From Fragum whitleyi (lineage: Eukaryota; Mollusca; Bivalvia; Cardiida; Cardiidae): a stretch of 64,000 nt of DNA. How positions within the stretch are numbered: the stretch's first letter is position 1; each line of letters opens with the position of its first letter. A program made the translations under genes and the position numbers. The stretch is from contig OX411551.1 in NCBI GenBank assembly GCA_948146395.1, positions 45,294,796 to 45,358,795 of the forward strand, written 5' to 3'. Shown here one piece after another: positions 47,712 to 57,924 of the stretch. The notes beneath the pieces were generated by a model that was not told where the DNA came from, made no database searches, and saw only the letters and a program-made list of their open reading frames with translations.

Positions 47712-48572
47712 CTGAAATAAGATAATCAAGCTGTCAAACAAGTAAAGAACATCCAGGAACTATGGTAAACTAGACTTGTCACAAAGCAAAATAATACCCC
47801 CCCCCCCCTCCAAAACAACGCTTGTCCATTAAATTTATTTTCATCTAAAACTGAAATTTTCGTGAAAAGGCCATTAATCAGACAAAAGTCAATTAACCAT
47901 AACCAAAATATTATATGAATATCTCTGTGAAGTTTGAAGGAAAATCTGTCAATAAGTTGCTGAGAAATTAAGTTGATACCAAAAAGCTACAGGGTGTGTG
48001 TGTGTGGGGGGGGGGTTGGGGGTTGGGAGAGAGTTTTTATTGATCGAGATGAGTGTTTGAAACACTTATGCCCCTTCAAAAGGTCTTTTTTTTCACAATT
48101 TTGACTTAATAATTGACCTTGTCCTTAGTCCAGCTGATCTATCTTCATCGTACTTTGTATCTTGAAAATTCTTAGTGTTTGTTTTTATGGGTTTTTACAC
48201 CACTCTCAAGAGTCCTGCAGATATATAGCAGCAGCCTATACGCCTACTAAAAGCTCTCTAGTATTTCTCACAACTCTATATGTACAACCACAACAAATCA
48301 CCAAAGCAACCACCTGCATTACATATTTGCATTCTATTAATCATTTGTTGAAAGGATACTGTCACACTGACTTCTGTAGAATAATGAAGTATCTCTTTTC
48401 CATCGAAACCCAGACCTCATAATTGAGAACCAAATATGCTACCTACAGAGCTGATAAGGCTTGTCAGTAAGTAGTAAAATCCCAGGACCCTTATAGGAAA
48501 GTTTTAAATTGCATGCCTTTTAGAAGCCTTACATACTGTCATAACATAGTTCACACTCTTCACCAAAACAAA
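47712..48572 (-). other. BLTP3 intron part
   Basis: Contains AAACTAGACTTGTCACAAAGCAAAATAATACCCCCCC at 47768 (head of a G-type pearl-like element without core), a (TG)n/G10 tract at 47993-48018, and GTGTTTGAAACACTTATGCCCC at 48051 (head of an H/I-type element). No exon is seen. Confidence 0.5.
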
Positions 48573-48815
48573 TATGAGCCTGTGCACGACATTTCCATCA
48601 ATTTCAAAATGTGCACCAAGCAAAGACTGGTCAGCCGGATCATCCAGACAGTCTGACAACAGTCTTTGCTATGTGCTAGGTAGATAGATAAAGTCTCTAA
48701 GTATCTGTAGACAGCCAGACATTTATCTTGTTGCATTCTATAGTTATATATGTTGCACAATATTTGCACCTCATGCACCATATGCAAATGCAAAATTGTT
48801 GGAAATGTCATTGAC
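48573..48815. mobile_element. MITE family Q, copy 2
   Basis: Ends TGAGCCTGTGCACGACATTTCC and GGAAATGTCATTGACAGG. The interior has the CAGACAGTCTGAC hairpin and GTAGACAGCCAGACA. Its right end is where the SINE at 48830 has inserted. Confidence 0.7.
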
Positions 48816-48829
48816 AGGTTCAAATAGGA

Positions 48830-49109
48830 TTGATTGATTGATTGAAGGTGTTTAACGCCGCTTTCAACATTATTTCAGTTATATAGCGGCGGCTGGAGCA
48901 CCTAACAATGGCTTCCTGGTATTTCTCTAACCAGTACAACCACCACATCCTTTACTAGCCTCCAGCTACTATCTCAAATAGGTCTACGATTATCAACCCA
49001 TTGGTGAGAGACAAATAGTCGGAAAGAATGAGTGCCGCTGTTGGGGATCAAACCCGGGACCTCTGGATTGACAGTCCGACGCGCTACCAACTGCACTACG
49101 ACGGCGGCC
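48830..49109 (-). mobile_element. SINE family S, full length
   Basis: 280 bp with a 14-bp target duplication AGGTTCAAATAGGA (48816-48829, 49110-49123). Read on the minus strand: a tRNA-like head with A box TAGTGCAGTTGGTAGCGCG and B box GGTTTGATCCC, a body, and an (AATC)n tail at the 48830 end. It lies in a BLTP3 intron in the same direction as the gene. It is the reference copy for the fragments at 17226, 56098 and 56607. Confidence 0.92.
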
Positions 49110-49224
49110 AGGTTCAAATAGGAAGGGGACGTCCAAAATATTTCATCTTTTATAAAATCTGAAAAGGAGCTTAATTATAAATGGGTGCATTTTCAGAAGA
49201 AAACATTTTATGCCGATGCTTGAA

Positions 49225-49290
49225 ATATTTTGTGGAAAAAGGAGAAATTGCTTTTTACAAGAAATTTTCTCTATTTCCACAACTTTTTCC
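49225..49290. repeat. AGAAATTGC-type hairpin core
   Basis: TGTGGAAAAAGGAGAAATTGCTTTTTACAAGAAATTTTCTCTATTTCCACA: inverse arms around a short loop, in a BLTP3 intron 100 bp from the exon at 49376. Confidence 0.6.
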
Positions 49291-49375
49291 CAAGGATTAA
49301 ATCACAACTACATAAAATAAGGGATTTTTTTTTAAATTAGTTAAAATATGTGCTTATTAGAAATTTCATACAAAC

Positions 49376-49632
49376 CGTCATTATAAAAGTCACATCTTTC
49401 ACCAAAACATGCATAGGAAGGGGCGTCCCAACAATCTCATCCTCTACAAAATCCGCTAGGTGCATAATGCTTGGTTTTGATATCTTGAAGACGAAATCCT
49501 TGACTCGTACTGCCATCATACCAAGCTCCTTTCCCTCTCGGATCAGACTTTCTGCTTTCGGACCTTTTCTGTACATGAACTTGAGTGGGTATTTTGTTTG
49601 TTCATTAAGTTCTGCGGGACTTCTGATGACCC
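49376..49632 (-). CDS. BLTP3: BLTP3 exon, conserved lipid-transfer segment
   Basis: 257 bp between acceptor CATCAACAG and donor GTTTGT. It takes one base from the exon at 52497 (Gly codon) and ends in phase 0, joining directly to the last exon. It codes GVIRSPAELNEQTKYPLKF, then RVKDFVFKISKPSIMHLADFVEDEIV and PLPMHVLVKDVTFIMT. The hydrophobic alternation and the FVEDE..G..LPM pattern match the corresponding region of UHRF1BP1L. The donor is GTTTGT and not the GTAAGT used elsewhere in the gene, so it may be a weaker site. Confidence 0.88.
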
Positions 49633-50112
49633 CTGTTGATGAATTATGAGAAATTACCATCAAACAATTAACCTGATTAACTAGATTTACCAGCATAATT
49701 TAAAAAAAGCACCATTGCCATTTTTTAATATTTTAAGAGGGGCAACTTAAAAGTCATAACTACAGCTTGAACAAGCTTTAGTCGGCCCAATGTATAACTT
49801 GGCCCTTACTCGGCCCAATGTTTAACTTGGCCCTAATTTCATTTTATGCCAAAGCCTTCTTATTTTCAATAATTTATTTAGTATTTTCAATACAAATACA
49901 AAAGTATCCAATCTTCATTCAGTTATAAGGAAATTTATGTATGCAGCAGAAAATTAAATAGTGAAATTGACATTTAAGGATAATGATTAAAATTGTACAT
50001 AATCAAACAATGATTCAGCGAAATATTAAAACAAAAACAATATATGTTCAAATTAATAAAGATAAACCCATAAAGATATAATAGCAACAAAACTTGTACA
50101 TATTTTATGAAA

Positions 50113-51121
50113 AACTAGAACTGTCGCAGAGCGGACTAATACCCCCCACAAGCGCTTTGTCAGAATGCAAGTGCTTTTAGTGCAGGATGTGTTTGTGACT
50201 AATATTGAGGTCATATGTAGCATTTGCATGAAGTTTCATGATTCTAGGTTGCTTGGTTCTTGATTTAAGAGTCCAGAAATGAAAATTGAACAAAAATTGA
50301 CTGTGACCTTGACCTTTGACCTATATGACCCAAAAACAATAGGGCACTTCCTTGGATCATAAGCAACATTTACATAAAGTTTTATGCTTGTAGGTCACTT
50401 GGTTCTCGAGTTAGAGTCTGGAAACAAAACTTGAACAAACATTTACTGTGACCTTGACCTTTGACCTATGTAACCCAAAAACAATAGGGCACTTCCTTGG
50501 GTCATAAGGAACATTTGTATAAAGTTTCATGATTGTAGACCACTTGGTTCTTGAGTTAGAGTCCGGAAACGAAAATTGAACAAAGGCTGACTGTGACCTT
50601 GACCTTTGACCTACATGACCCAAAAACAATAGGGCACTTCCTTGGGTCATAAGGAACATTTGTATAAAGTTTCATGATTGTAGACCACTTGGTTCTTGAG
50701 TTAGAGTCCGGAAACGAAAATTGAACAAAGGCTCACTGTGACCTTGACCTTTGACCTTCATGACCCAAAAACAATAGGGCACTTCCTTGGGTCATCAGGA
50801 ACATTTTTATAAATTTTCATGATTGTAGACCACTTGGTTCTTGAGTTAGAGTCCGGAAACAAAAATTGAACAAAGGCTGACTGTGACCTTGACCTTTGAC
50901 CTTCATGACCCAAAAACAATAGGGCACTTCCTTGGGTCATAAGGAACATTTGTATAAAGTTTCATGATTGTAGGTCATTTGGTTCTTGAGTTAGAGTCCG
51001 GAAACGAAAAGGTCTACGGACGGACGGATGGACGGACGGATGGACGGACGGACGGATGGACAGACAGACAGACATGGTGAAACCAATATACCCCCCTCTA
51101 CTTCGTAGGTTGGGTATAATA
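50113..51121 (+). mobile_element. Pearl-like tandem-repeat element G with nuclear-receptor-like half sites
   Basis: Head AAACTAGAACTGTCGCAGAGCGG...AATACCCCCCA. The core has five units of 145 bp (GTGACCTTGACC at 50303, 50448, 50593, 50738 and 50883), each with CCCAAAAACAATAGGGCACTTCC. The GGACGG/GGATGG tract is at 51014-51060. The stem-loop TATACCCCCCTCTACTTCGTAGGTTGGGTATA closes the element. Each unit holds TGACCTTGACCTTTGACCT, whose complement is three AGGTCA half sites. Confidence 0.85.
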
Positions 51122-51321
51122 ATTTATGTTACTATATATATATATTGGGGCCGAGTTGAGCTGGCAGAGTCATTCATTTGGCTGAGTTGACTGGTAGCCT
51201 CTAATCTATATACCAATGATTTGCTTATGTTTCATGTCCTGGACTTCATGTAATTTCTTTATAAATGACATTTTAATATCTGTGGTTTGAGACAGAGGTC
51301 AAAGAGGCAAAGCCAATAATC

Positions 51322-51564
51322 AGGGCCCAAGGTTATAAAACTCTTCTCAGGCTCAGGCTCAAATTTCTCAAATTTTAAATTAAAATAAATGTATATAAAT
51401 TAAGGATAATTTTAATAAGTTGTTATTTATAACAACTTATTTATATCATCTTTTAGGTTTATACATTTAAATGAGTAATGAAACAGAATTACGGCTTTAA
51501 TCTCAAACTGAAATTTGAAAAAATTGAGCCTGAGCCTGCGAAAAGTTTTTTAACCTCGGGCCCA
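51322..51564. mobile_element. MITE family N, copy 2
   Basis: Ends GGGCCCAAGGTTATAAAACT and AAGTTTTTTAACCTCGGGCCC, centre TTAATAAGTTGTTATTTATAACAACTTATTTA; in a BLTP3 intron. Confidence 0.85.
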
Positions 51565-52127
51565 GGAGCCCATTTTACAAGACTACTTAAGAAAAAATTA
51601 ATCAGAAGTCAAAATCATAAATCTTACCTGGTGTTTTTATTCATTGTTAGAGTCTACCTTGCAATATCTCAGCAGAATCGTCTTAAAAAAGTTATTCAAA
51701 TGAGACAATGCATGGCAGAATTCCATATTTAGTTATTAATATTGCAGCAACTTTAATTTTTGACTTATGCAAAAAAAAAGTATGATGTTTAGTAAAACAG
51801 GCCCCAGCTAATTACAGGATTTTGGAATGATCAGACTTTGAGGGACTTGCAGACAACATAAATGTAATTAGAAGAAATTTAGTCTTTAATCTTGAAGCAG
51901 CTTTTATTTTTGACTTGGACAAAAAAAGTAAGATGTTTAGTATACAGGCCCCAGCTAATTACAGGATTTTGGAATGGCCAGACTTTAAGTGACTTGCAGA
52001 CAACATAATTAGAAGAAATTCAGTTACAAGTTAAAACTATATCTGCTCAAAATATCTGGAAGTTTGAGACTCTTTATTTTACAGGAAAGACCTTTTGTTT
52101 ATTTATCTTGAAATCAGATGAACTCCC

Positions 52128-52378
52128 TTAACCTTTGTCATGCTGAATAAATTTTGGCTAAAAATTTTCATCAAAATCAAAGGGCAAAAAGCACTGAAAG
52201 TACCAACTGTAGGTCAATTTTTATTTGAAAAGCTAAATCTATTTACAATTCTGGTTCAAAAGAGAGAAACAGGTGGTGTAGACTCACATCAGCACGCACA
52301 TATGTGCAGGCTGATGATTGTCTATAGCTCCTACTAAAGCAGGAATATTCCAGGTTCAGCATGACAAGGGCTAATAAG
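52128..52378. mobile_element. MITE with CTTTGTCATGCTGAA ends
   Basis: TTAACCTTTGTCATGCTGAA and TTCAGCATGACAAGGGCTAA are inverse ends about 250 bp apart. The hairpin CACATATGTGCAGGCTGATGA is inside; a related hairpin (AGCCTGTACATATGTGCAGTCTGATC) is at 60620. Confidence 0.7.
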
Positions 52379-52496
52379 ACAAGAAAAGGTTACAAATATA
52401 AGCAAAGACTCTTGCAAATAAAACCCAATTTACAGTTAATCTTTTAAAGTAGAAATACGACATTGATTCCTTTTTTTTGTCAAAACTTTTACATAC

Positions 52497-52653
52497 CACT
52501 TTGTGATGATAGTTTTGCATAGAAATCTTCGTAGATTACATTTCCAGTTTCTTCTGTTTCCACACAGCGTGCATGTAATCGGAATGACATATCTTCGTTG
52601 TATTTCTGAATCAACAATTCAGAGCCAGAGAGTCGGAAGACAATTGCAGATAC
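52497..52653 (-). CDS. BLTP3: BLTP3 exon, conserved segment
   Basis: 157 bp between acceptor TTTATTGTAG and donor GTATGT. It codes VSAIVFRLSGSELLIQKY, SFRLHARCVETEETGNVIYEDFY and ends KLSSQS plus one base. The opening VSAIVFRLSG corresponds to the VVFKITG-type start of the repeated RBG-like segment in vertebrate BLTP3 proteins. Phase 0 in, phase 1 out, consistent with both neighbours. Confidence 0.87.
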
Positions 52654-53089
52654 CTACAATAAAAGTTAACTTTAATAAGATTAACACTCCTTTATCATCC
52701 TTTTGCATTGTGGTTCATGTGAAATGAAACTTAATCTGTGGTTTCTGAAAAAGGTGTCTGAGTATGAAAATGTATCATTCATGCTGACGAGGTTAAAAGT
52801 CACATGTTGGTGATCTTTCTCAACATACTTCAGACATAATCTACATAGAGGATATTGAATGAGTGGTCATGAATTTATTAAACAAGTCATCTTTAAACAG
52901 ATAAAAACAATGCTGCGCTGAGTTTTTATCTGTTTAAGATGATGACTTTAATAAATTTTGTATTTTATGATCACAAATTTTATATTCTATTTATAATATG
53001 ACTCGAATTTTTGCGAAAAATTGTCAAAGTTCTTGAAATTCAACATTTCAAAGTTTCCGCAAAACTTATAATGCCTTTTAAAACTGACG

Positions 53090-53255
53090 TCACAATATAT
53101 ACATTATGACGTCATTTTCGTGGTTACAAGATAGCGTCGCTATTTGCTCTGAGCTCATTTGCATAGTCATTCCACCAGTGTAATAACACCCGTGTAATAT
53201 CAAAAATATTCAACGGGTTTATTTCACTCCCGCAATGTAGGTCATATTATAAACA
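53090..53255. repeat. MITE arm shared with 43955-44110
   Basis: Inverse copy with ACACCCGTGTAATATC and GGGTTTATTTCACTCC...ATGTAGGTCATATT. It contains TGACGTCA elements at 53092 and 53107. A separate palindrome, GTCATCTTTAAACAGATAAAAAC / GTTTTTATCTGTTTAAGATGATGAC, lies at 52885-52945. Confidence 0.55.
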
Positions 53256-53267
53256 GCTATATACAAC

Positions 53268-53512
53268 CAGGGCCAAAGGTTATAAAAAATTTTTCGGGCT
53301 CAGGCTCAATTTTCTCAAATCTAAAATTAAAATAAAATGTATGAAAATAAAAGATAATATTAATAAGTTGTTTTTTATAACAATTTATTAATATCATCCT
53401 TTATGTTAATACATTCAAATGAGTAATAAAACAGAATTACGGCTTTAATCTCAAATTGAAATTTGAGAAAATTTTGAATTGAGCCTGAGAAAAGTTTTAT
53501 AACCTCGGGCCA
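53268..53512. mobile_element. MITE family N, copy 3
   Basis: Ends GGGCCAAAGGTTATAAAAAA and AAGTTTTATAACCTCGGGCC; same centre and GAGTAATAAAACAGAATTACGGC block as copy 2. Confidence 0.85.
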
Positions 53513-54221
53513 TGATCTTATATCATTGTTAAGGAATCCTCAAATAGAGTTTTAGCTTGTGACCACATATTGAAACTCTTCCATCATACATGTAGTTCAG
53601 TTATAATCTACATGGATATAAAACTGACTTGATATTATCTCATTGATACTATAGGAATTCCCAAACAGTTTCTTTGTTTGTGATAGATTACAAACATTAC
53701 GGAAATCTATAAACATAAAATCAAATCAGAGAAGCATTGCAAAAGAGGGTCAATTTTTCAAAGTCAAAGGGCCAAAATTCAGTAGCTCATTAAAACCTAT
53801 GACTGTATTCAATTCAATTTATATTTACTATTTCACATAGTTCTTTGCATTTCCAACATCTGTTCATAGATGGAATAAATCTATTACTAGATGACATTGG
53901 AATTGAACTTAATGCCAAGTTTTAAGAAGCTTTTCTCTTCAGGGGCATTCAAGAGGTGGATTATTGGAACCAGTTACCTTACAAACTCTATTAGAACCCC
54001 ATGCTCTAATAAAAACCCCACCAACCCCTTTTTGGAGGTTAAAACTGACCATTTTTGAAGTGATTTTACAAAATCTTGAAACTTCTAATAAAGGCCAATA
54101 CCCATAAAATTAAGGTCACTAAAAATTCAACAAAGGTTTTGTGCACCTTTTACCCAATAAAATGTTAATATTTTGCATGGATTATGATTTTTTTGCCATT
54201 TTTCAGCATCAACAAATATCG

Positions 54222-54297
54222 CTGGCTCAGTGTGAAACAGCTGTTAGTGCCTATTTGTTTATAGGAAGTTACAACTGTTTTGCACTGGGTCATCAAT
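54222..54297. mobile_element. Palindromic MITE, copy 2 of the 44490 hairpin
   Basis: GGCTCAGTGTGAAACAGCTGTTAGTGCCTATTTG with TATAGGAAGTTACAACTGTTTTGCACTGGG; more diverged than 44490-44565. Confidence 0.6.
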
Positions 54298-54412
54298 ATG
54301 TAGCATATCCATAAAGGCCTATCCCTTTCCAATGGAAATTGGATGATTCTAATTGAACCCCAGGCTTGTAACAGAGCTTCTACCATAACTCCTAAAACAG
54401 TTTCACACTTAC

Positions 54413-54587
54413 TGTTTCCTTGGCTTTGGAAGCACTTGTACTTTCAGCAAACACGCTAGATAAATCATCTGTGTCTGTCGATGAGGCGGTGTCAGACCTG
54501 TTCGCATGACTAAAAGCTGGAGCCTCATTTTCATCCACGGACAAAAACTCAAAATCATCGTCTGATATATCTGTCTTTAATGAAATA
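54413..54587 (-). CDS. BLTP3: BLTP3 acidic linker exon with LIR-like motif
   Basis: 175 bp between acceptor CTCTTTTTCAG and donor GTAAGT. It codes ISLKTDISDDDFEFLSVDENEAPAF, in two overlapping readings: FEFL preceded by three Asp fits an LC3-interacting motif (aromatic-x-x-aliphatic after acids), and EFLSVDE fits a phospho-FFAT motif with Ser at position 4. The exon then has a Ser/Thr/Asp-rich stretch. Vertebrate BLTP3A is reported to bind ATG8 proteins through a LIR motif; whether this exact site works is inference. Confidence 0.85.
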
Positions 54588-55203
54588 CTGAAAAAGAGAA
54601 AAATTCAGATAAAATTATTTCACAATTGTCTTACAGATAAAATTCAGTTCATTGTGATAATAGTATGTAAATGTTAACACTGTCAGGTAATATTTTTCAA
54701 TTAGAGTATGAATAAATTTTCTATTGACCAACACTGAATAAAACAAAAACTGTCCAATTTAAACGAAATTTTAAGACTTATTGCAGCTTTTCCTAGCTAT
54801 AACAAAAAGTATTCAGTAAATCAAAGAGGTAGTCTTTTATTTCTTAGAGTTACTTCACTAAAGTAGTTTTTTCAGAAACCTTTATGAATTCAATGCAAAC
54901 TTACTCGAGGCACCATGTCTATTAAGCAACCATTTTGATTAAGTGACTGTTTTCAAAATCACCTTCTTTAAATCAAAATATCTGAAGAAGTCGAAACTAT
55001 TACTCGAAAAATAATTGTAAATAAATTCTATGTTGTGCAAACTCAATAGAATCGTCTCAAATTGAGACGATTCTAATGTGTCTATACAACATAGAATTAC
55101 TTAGAAATATTTATGGTATACATATTCAGTAAAAGTAAAATTACTTATTTGTTGCTAAGCGACAATTCTCTAAAAATTAATTTGAATTGAATTTTTTACT
55201 TAC

Positions 55204-55474
55204 TTGTCATCATCAAAATCATCTGGACCAAGGGTATTCTTGATTTTTCCGACAATGTTTGACATGCCAGCTGAAAATGTCTTTTTTACAGTAGTGGGGG
55301 TCAATTTACTGCCTGCCCTTGACCTTTGACCTGTAAAACTTGACCCCAGGGAAGACAAGCCAGAATCACTTCCTGTCAAATGAGGATTATGACCAAGGAT
55401 CTCCAAATTGTTAGAGTGGTTCACCTCCCCACAAACATCATCTGTAGAGTGGGAGTCTTTTCTGATGACTATTG
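55204..55474 (-). CDS. BLTP3: BLTP3 linker exon
   Basis: 271 bp between acceptor TACCCTACAG and donor GTAAGT; phase 1 in, phase 2 out. It codes IVIRKDSHSTDDVCGEV, GSDSGLSSLGSSFTGQRSRAG and FSAGMSNIVGKIKNTLGPDD. It is low in hydrophobic residues, so a disordered linker, with one amphipathic-looking stretch near MSNIVGKIKNTL that may touch membrane. The coding DNA includes AGGTCAAAGGTCAAGG, the same string found in pearl-like element G. Confidence 0.85.
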
Positions 55475-55497
55475 CTGTAGGGTAGGAAACAGTAAAA

Positions 55498-55792
55498 AAA
55501 CAAGATGTGTTTGTGAAACACTAATGCCCCCTTAACAGCATTTTTTTTCAAAGTTTTACCTTGACAGATGACCTTGACCTTGTCACATGACCTTGACTTT
55601 GATACCAGCGGATGCGGATCATTGAGATCTATCATCGTGCCAAATTTAAGCTTTGTATGTCAAATACTTTTGGAGAAAAGGCAAAGGTTAAGTTTTCGGA
55701 CAGACGGACGGACAGACAGACGGACGGACAGACAGACGGACATGAGTAAAACAATTTGCCCCCGATTTCTCGATACGGGGCATAATGAAATT
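55498..55792 (+). mobile_element. Pearl-like element H
   Basis: Head AACAAGATGTGTTTGTGAAACACTAATGCCCCC. The core has TGACCTTGACCTTGTCACATGACCTTGACTTTG and GCGGATGCGGATCATTGAGATCTATCATC, followed by a CGGACAGACGGACGG tract and stem-loop TGCCCCCGATTTCTCGATACGGGGCA. It lies in the BLTP3 intron just upstream of the exon at 55474. Confidence 0.75.
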
Positions 55793-55870
55793 AATTATGA
55801 TATGGCAGACATGTTGCCTTCCAACTTGTTGATAGAAAATCCAATGTCAAAAGTTGCTCTATTCATTTAA

Positions 55871-56093
55871 CCATTTCCTGTTTTACAAAATTTTGGACCT
55901 GTCCAAATTCAAAGGTTTTGCAGACGAAAATTAAAAGTGGATTAAATTTGAAAAATAACCATTCAGTAGGGTAGAAAATAGTGTAGAAAAAGAAGAAATG
56001 CTTGTCAGAAGCTATTTCTTCTTTTTTCACAATGTTTTCTCAATCATAAAATGACAGGCAAGTAAAAAGCAGGGATTAAACAGCAAAGGGTTA
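55871..56093. mobile_element. Hairpin-cored MITE, inverse copy of 8963-9194
   Basis: Same length and order in inverse: CCTGTTTTACAAAATTTTGGACC, CAAAGGTTTTGCAGACG, hairpin AAGAAGAAATGCTTGTCAGAAGCTATTTCTTCTTTT, then AGCAGGGATTAAACAGCAAAGGGTTAA. Confidence 0.8.
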
Positions 56094-56097
56094 AATC

Positions 56098-56240
56098 GGG
56101 TTTTACACCGCTTTCAACAATCTTTCAGTTATATTGTGTAGACTGGAGCACCAGAACTACCATCACATCCTTTCCTAGCCTCCAGCTGCAATCCAACAAA
56201 GGTCTATGATTATCAACACATTTGTGGAAGATATTCATTT
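56098..56240 (-). mobile_element. SINE family S fragment
   Basis: Keeps GGGTTTTACACCGCTTTCAACAATCTTTCAGTTAT and CCTTTCCTAGCCTCCAGCTGC of the family, but the head is lost and there is an internal deletion. Confidence 0.65.
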
Positions 56241-56309
56241 AAAATTCAAATGGTTAATTTCAAAATCACTTATGATAGAACTACTGAGATTACAAGGTTA
56301 CTTGTGTAT

Positions 56310-57530
56310 GTTGCGGTTTACTAACAAGTTGAAATCTCAATATTAAAGGTCTGCCATCAGAGGATGTTTTATGACACAAGATGGCAGAGTCACAATGAGA
56401 GTGTACCATATGTAGTTGTCTGATATAAGTGTACTCACAAGTTGGAATTTCTCCCTGTATTAAAGGTACACCATCAGAAGGTGTTATACGACACATAATT
56501 GTAGAGTCACTGTGTGAATGTACAACATATATGTTGTCTGATATATAATGAGTATACTTACATGTTGGAATTTCTCCCTGTATTAGAGGTACACCATCAG
56601 AAGGTGATTGTTTGAATGGGTTTTACACCACTCTGAACAATTTAGCAGTTATATCGCGGCGGTCGGAGCACCTTACAATGGATTCCTGGTATTTCTTTCA
56701 CATGTACTACCATTACACCCTTTCCTAGCCTCCGACTGCTATCTCACATAGGTTTACGATTATCTACCCATTGGTGAGAGACCAATGTCAGAAAGGATAT
56801 TTGCCGCCACCAGGGATTGAACCAAAGACATCCAGATTGGAATCTTATGCCTAACCAACTGCGATCAGAAGGTGTTATACGACAAATTATTTTAGAGTCA
56901 CTGTGTTAATGAATCATAAGTATGTTGTGTAATATACCATGAGTGCACTTACATGTTGGAATTTCTCCCTGTATTAAAGGTACACCATCAGAAGGTGTTA
57001 TACGACAAATTATTGTAGAGTCACTGTGAGAGTGTACCATATGTATGTTGTCTGATATACCATAAGTGTACTTACATGTTGGAATTTCTCCCTGTATTAA
57101 AGGTACACCATCAGAGGGTGTCATGTGACACATGATTGTAGAGTCACTGTGAGAGTGTACCATATGTAGTTGTCTGATTTATTGTGAATGTACTTACATG
57201 TTGGAATTTCTCCCTGTATTAAAGGTACACCATCAGAGGGTGTTATATGACACATGATTGTAGAGTCACTGTGAGAGTGTACCATATGTATGTTGTCTGA
57301 TATACCATGAGTATACTTACATGTTGGAATTTCTCCCTGTATTAAATGTACACCATCAGATGGTGTTATATGACACATGATTGTAGAGTCACTGTGACAG
57401 TGTACCATATGTAGTAGTCTGATATACCATGAGTATACTAACATGTTGGAATTTCTCCCTGAATTAAAGGTCCCCCATCAGATGGTGTCATGTGACACAT
57501 AATTGTTGAGTCACTGTGTGAATGTATATT
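56310..57530 (-). repeat. Tandem array of BLTP3 exon 3' halves with splice donors
   Basis: Eight further units of the exon at 57925 with its donor. The donor hexamers, as + strand complements, start at 56320, 56433, 56556, 56947, 57070, 57192, 57315 and 57437, a period of 122-123 bp. Each unit keeps CAGGGAGAAATTCCAAC and a GT donor (GTAAGT five times, GTTAGT twice, GTGAGT once). Some units are 123 bp (41 codons) and stay open through the former intron piece; others are 122 bp and break the frame. No unit has an acceptor in the right phase at a workable distance. I read it as a non-coding or rarely used duplication in the intron. Confidence 0.75.
56607..56863 (-). mobile_element. SINE family S inserted in the exon array
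   Basis: 257 bp with 11-bp target duplication ATCAGAAGGTG (56596-56606 and 56864-56874). Shared landmarks with 48830-49109 are GCGGCGGTCGGAGCACCTTACAATGG, CCTAGCCTCCGACTGCTATCTCA and CCCATTGGTGAGAG. The head B box is degenerate (GGGATTGAACC). Its length accounts exactly for the 391-bp gap in the 123-bp period. Confidence 0.9.
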
Positions 57531-57852
57531 TTATCTTTTAACTATACAAATATCCGTGTGATAACAACCCGTATGATTTTTTTTATGATATCACATAGTT
57601 ATTTCTAGAACAATGATATAGTGCAGTTATTTTTAGAAACTTGCATTCCAGTTAGAAACATCGACGAAAACAAGACAAATAGAGGTTATAAGATAAATAT
57701 AATACATTCTAAGTGTATTGAATGAAAAAAATATCTAACTTGGTAGTGAGAATTGATAATTGTCTCGGCAGAGCCTTGACAATTATCAATTCTCCGAACC
57801 TCGTTAGATATATTATTTCATACAAAACACTAAGTATGTATTATATATATAA
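57530..57852. mobile_element. MITE family M, copy 2, between array and source exon
   Basis: Inverse of 30020-30345. It shows ATCCGTGTGATAACAACCCGTATGAT at one side and the inverted pair ATATCTAACTTGGTAGTGAGAATT / AATTCTCCGAACCTCGTTAGATAT at the other, then TACAAAACACTAAGTATGTATTATA. It separates the array from the intact exon copy. Confidence 0.75.
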
Positions 57853-57924
57853 GACACGTGATTGTAGAGTCACTATGAGAATGTATCATGTGTATGTTGT
57901 CTGATTTATCGTGAATGTACTTAC

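Noticed and set aside
49350..49649. Plus-strand 99-residue frame opposite the BLTP3 exon
   Set aside because: Antisense shadow of a conserved exon.
56906..57444. A tandem-repeat protein of 41-residue units
   Set aside because: 122-bp units break the frame between repeats, every unit carries a splice donor, and the only copy with a proper acceptor is the BLTP3 exon at 57925.
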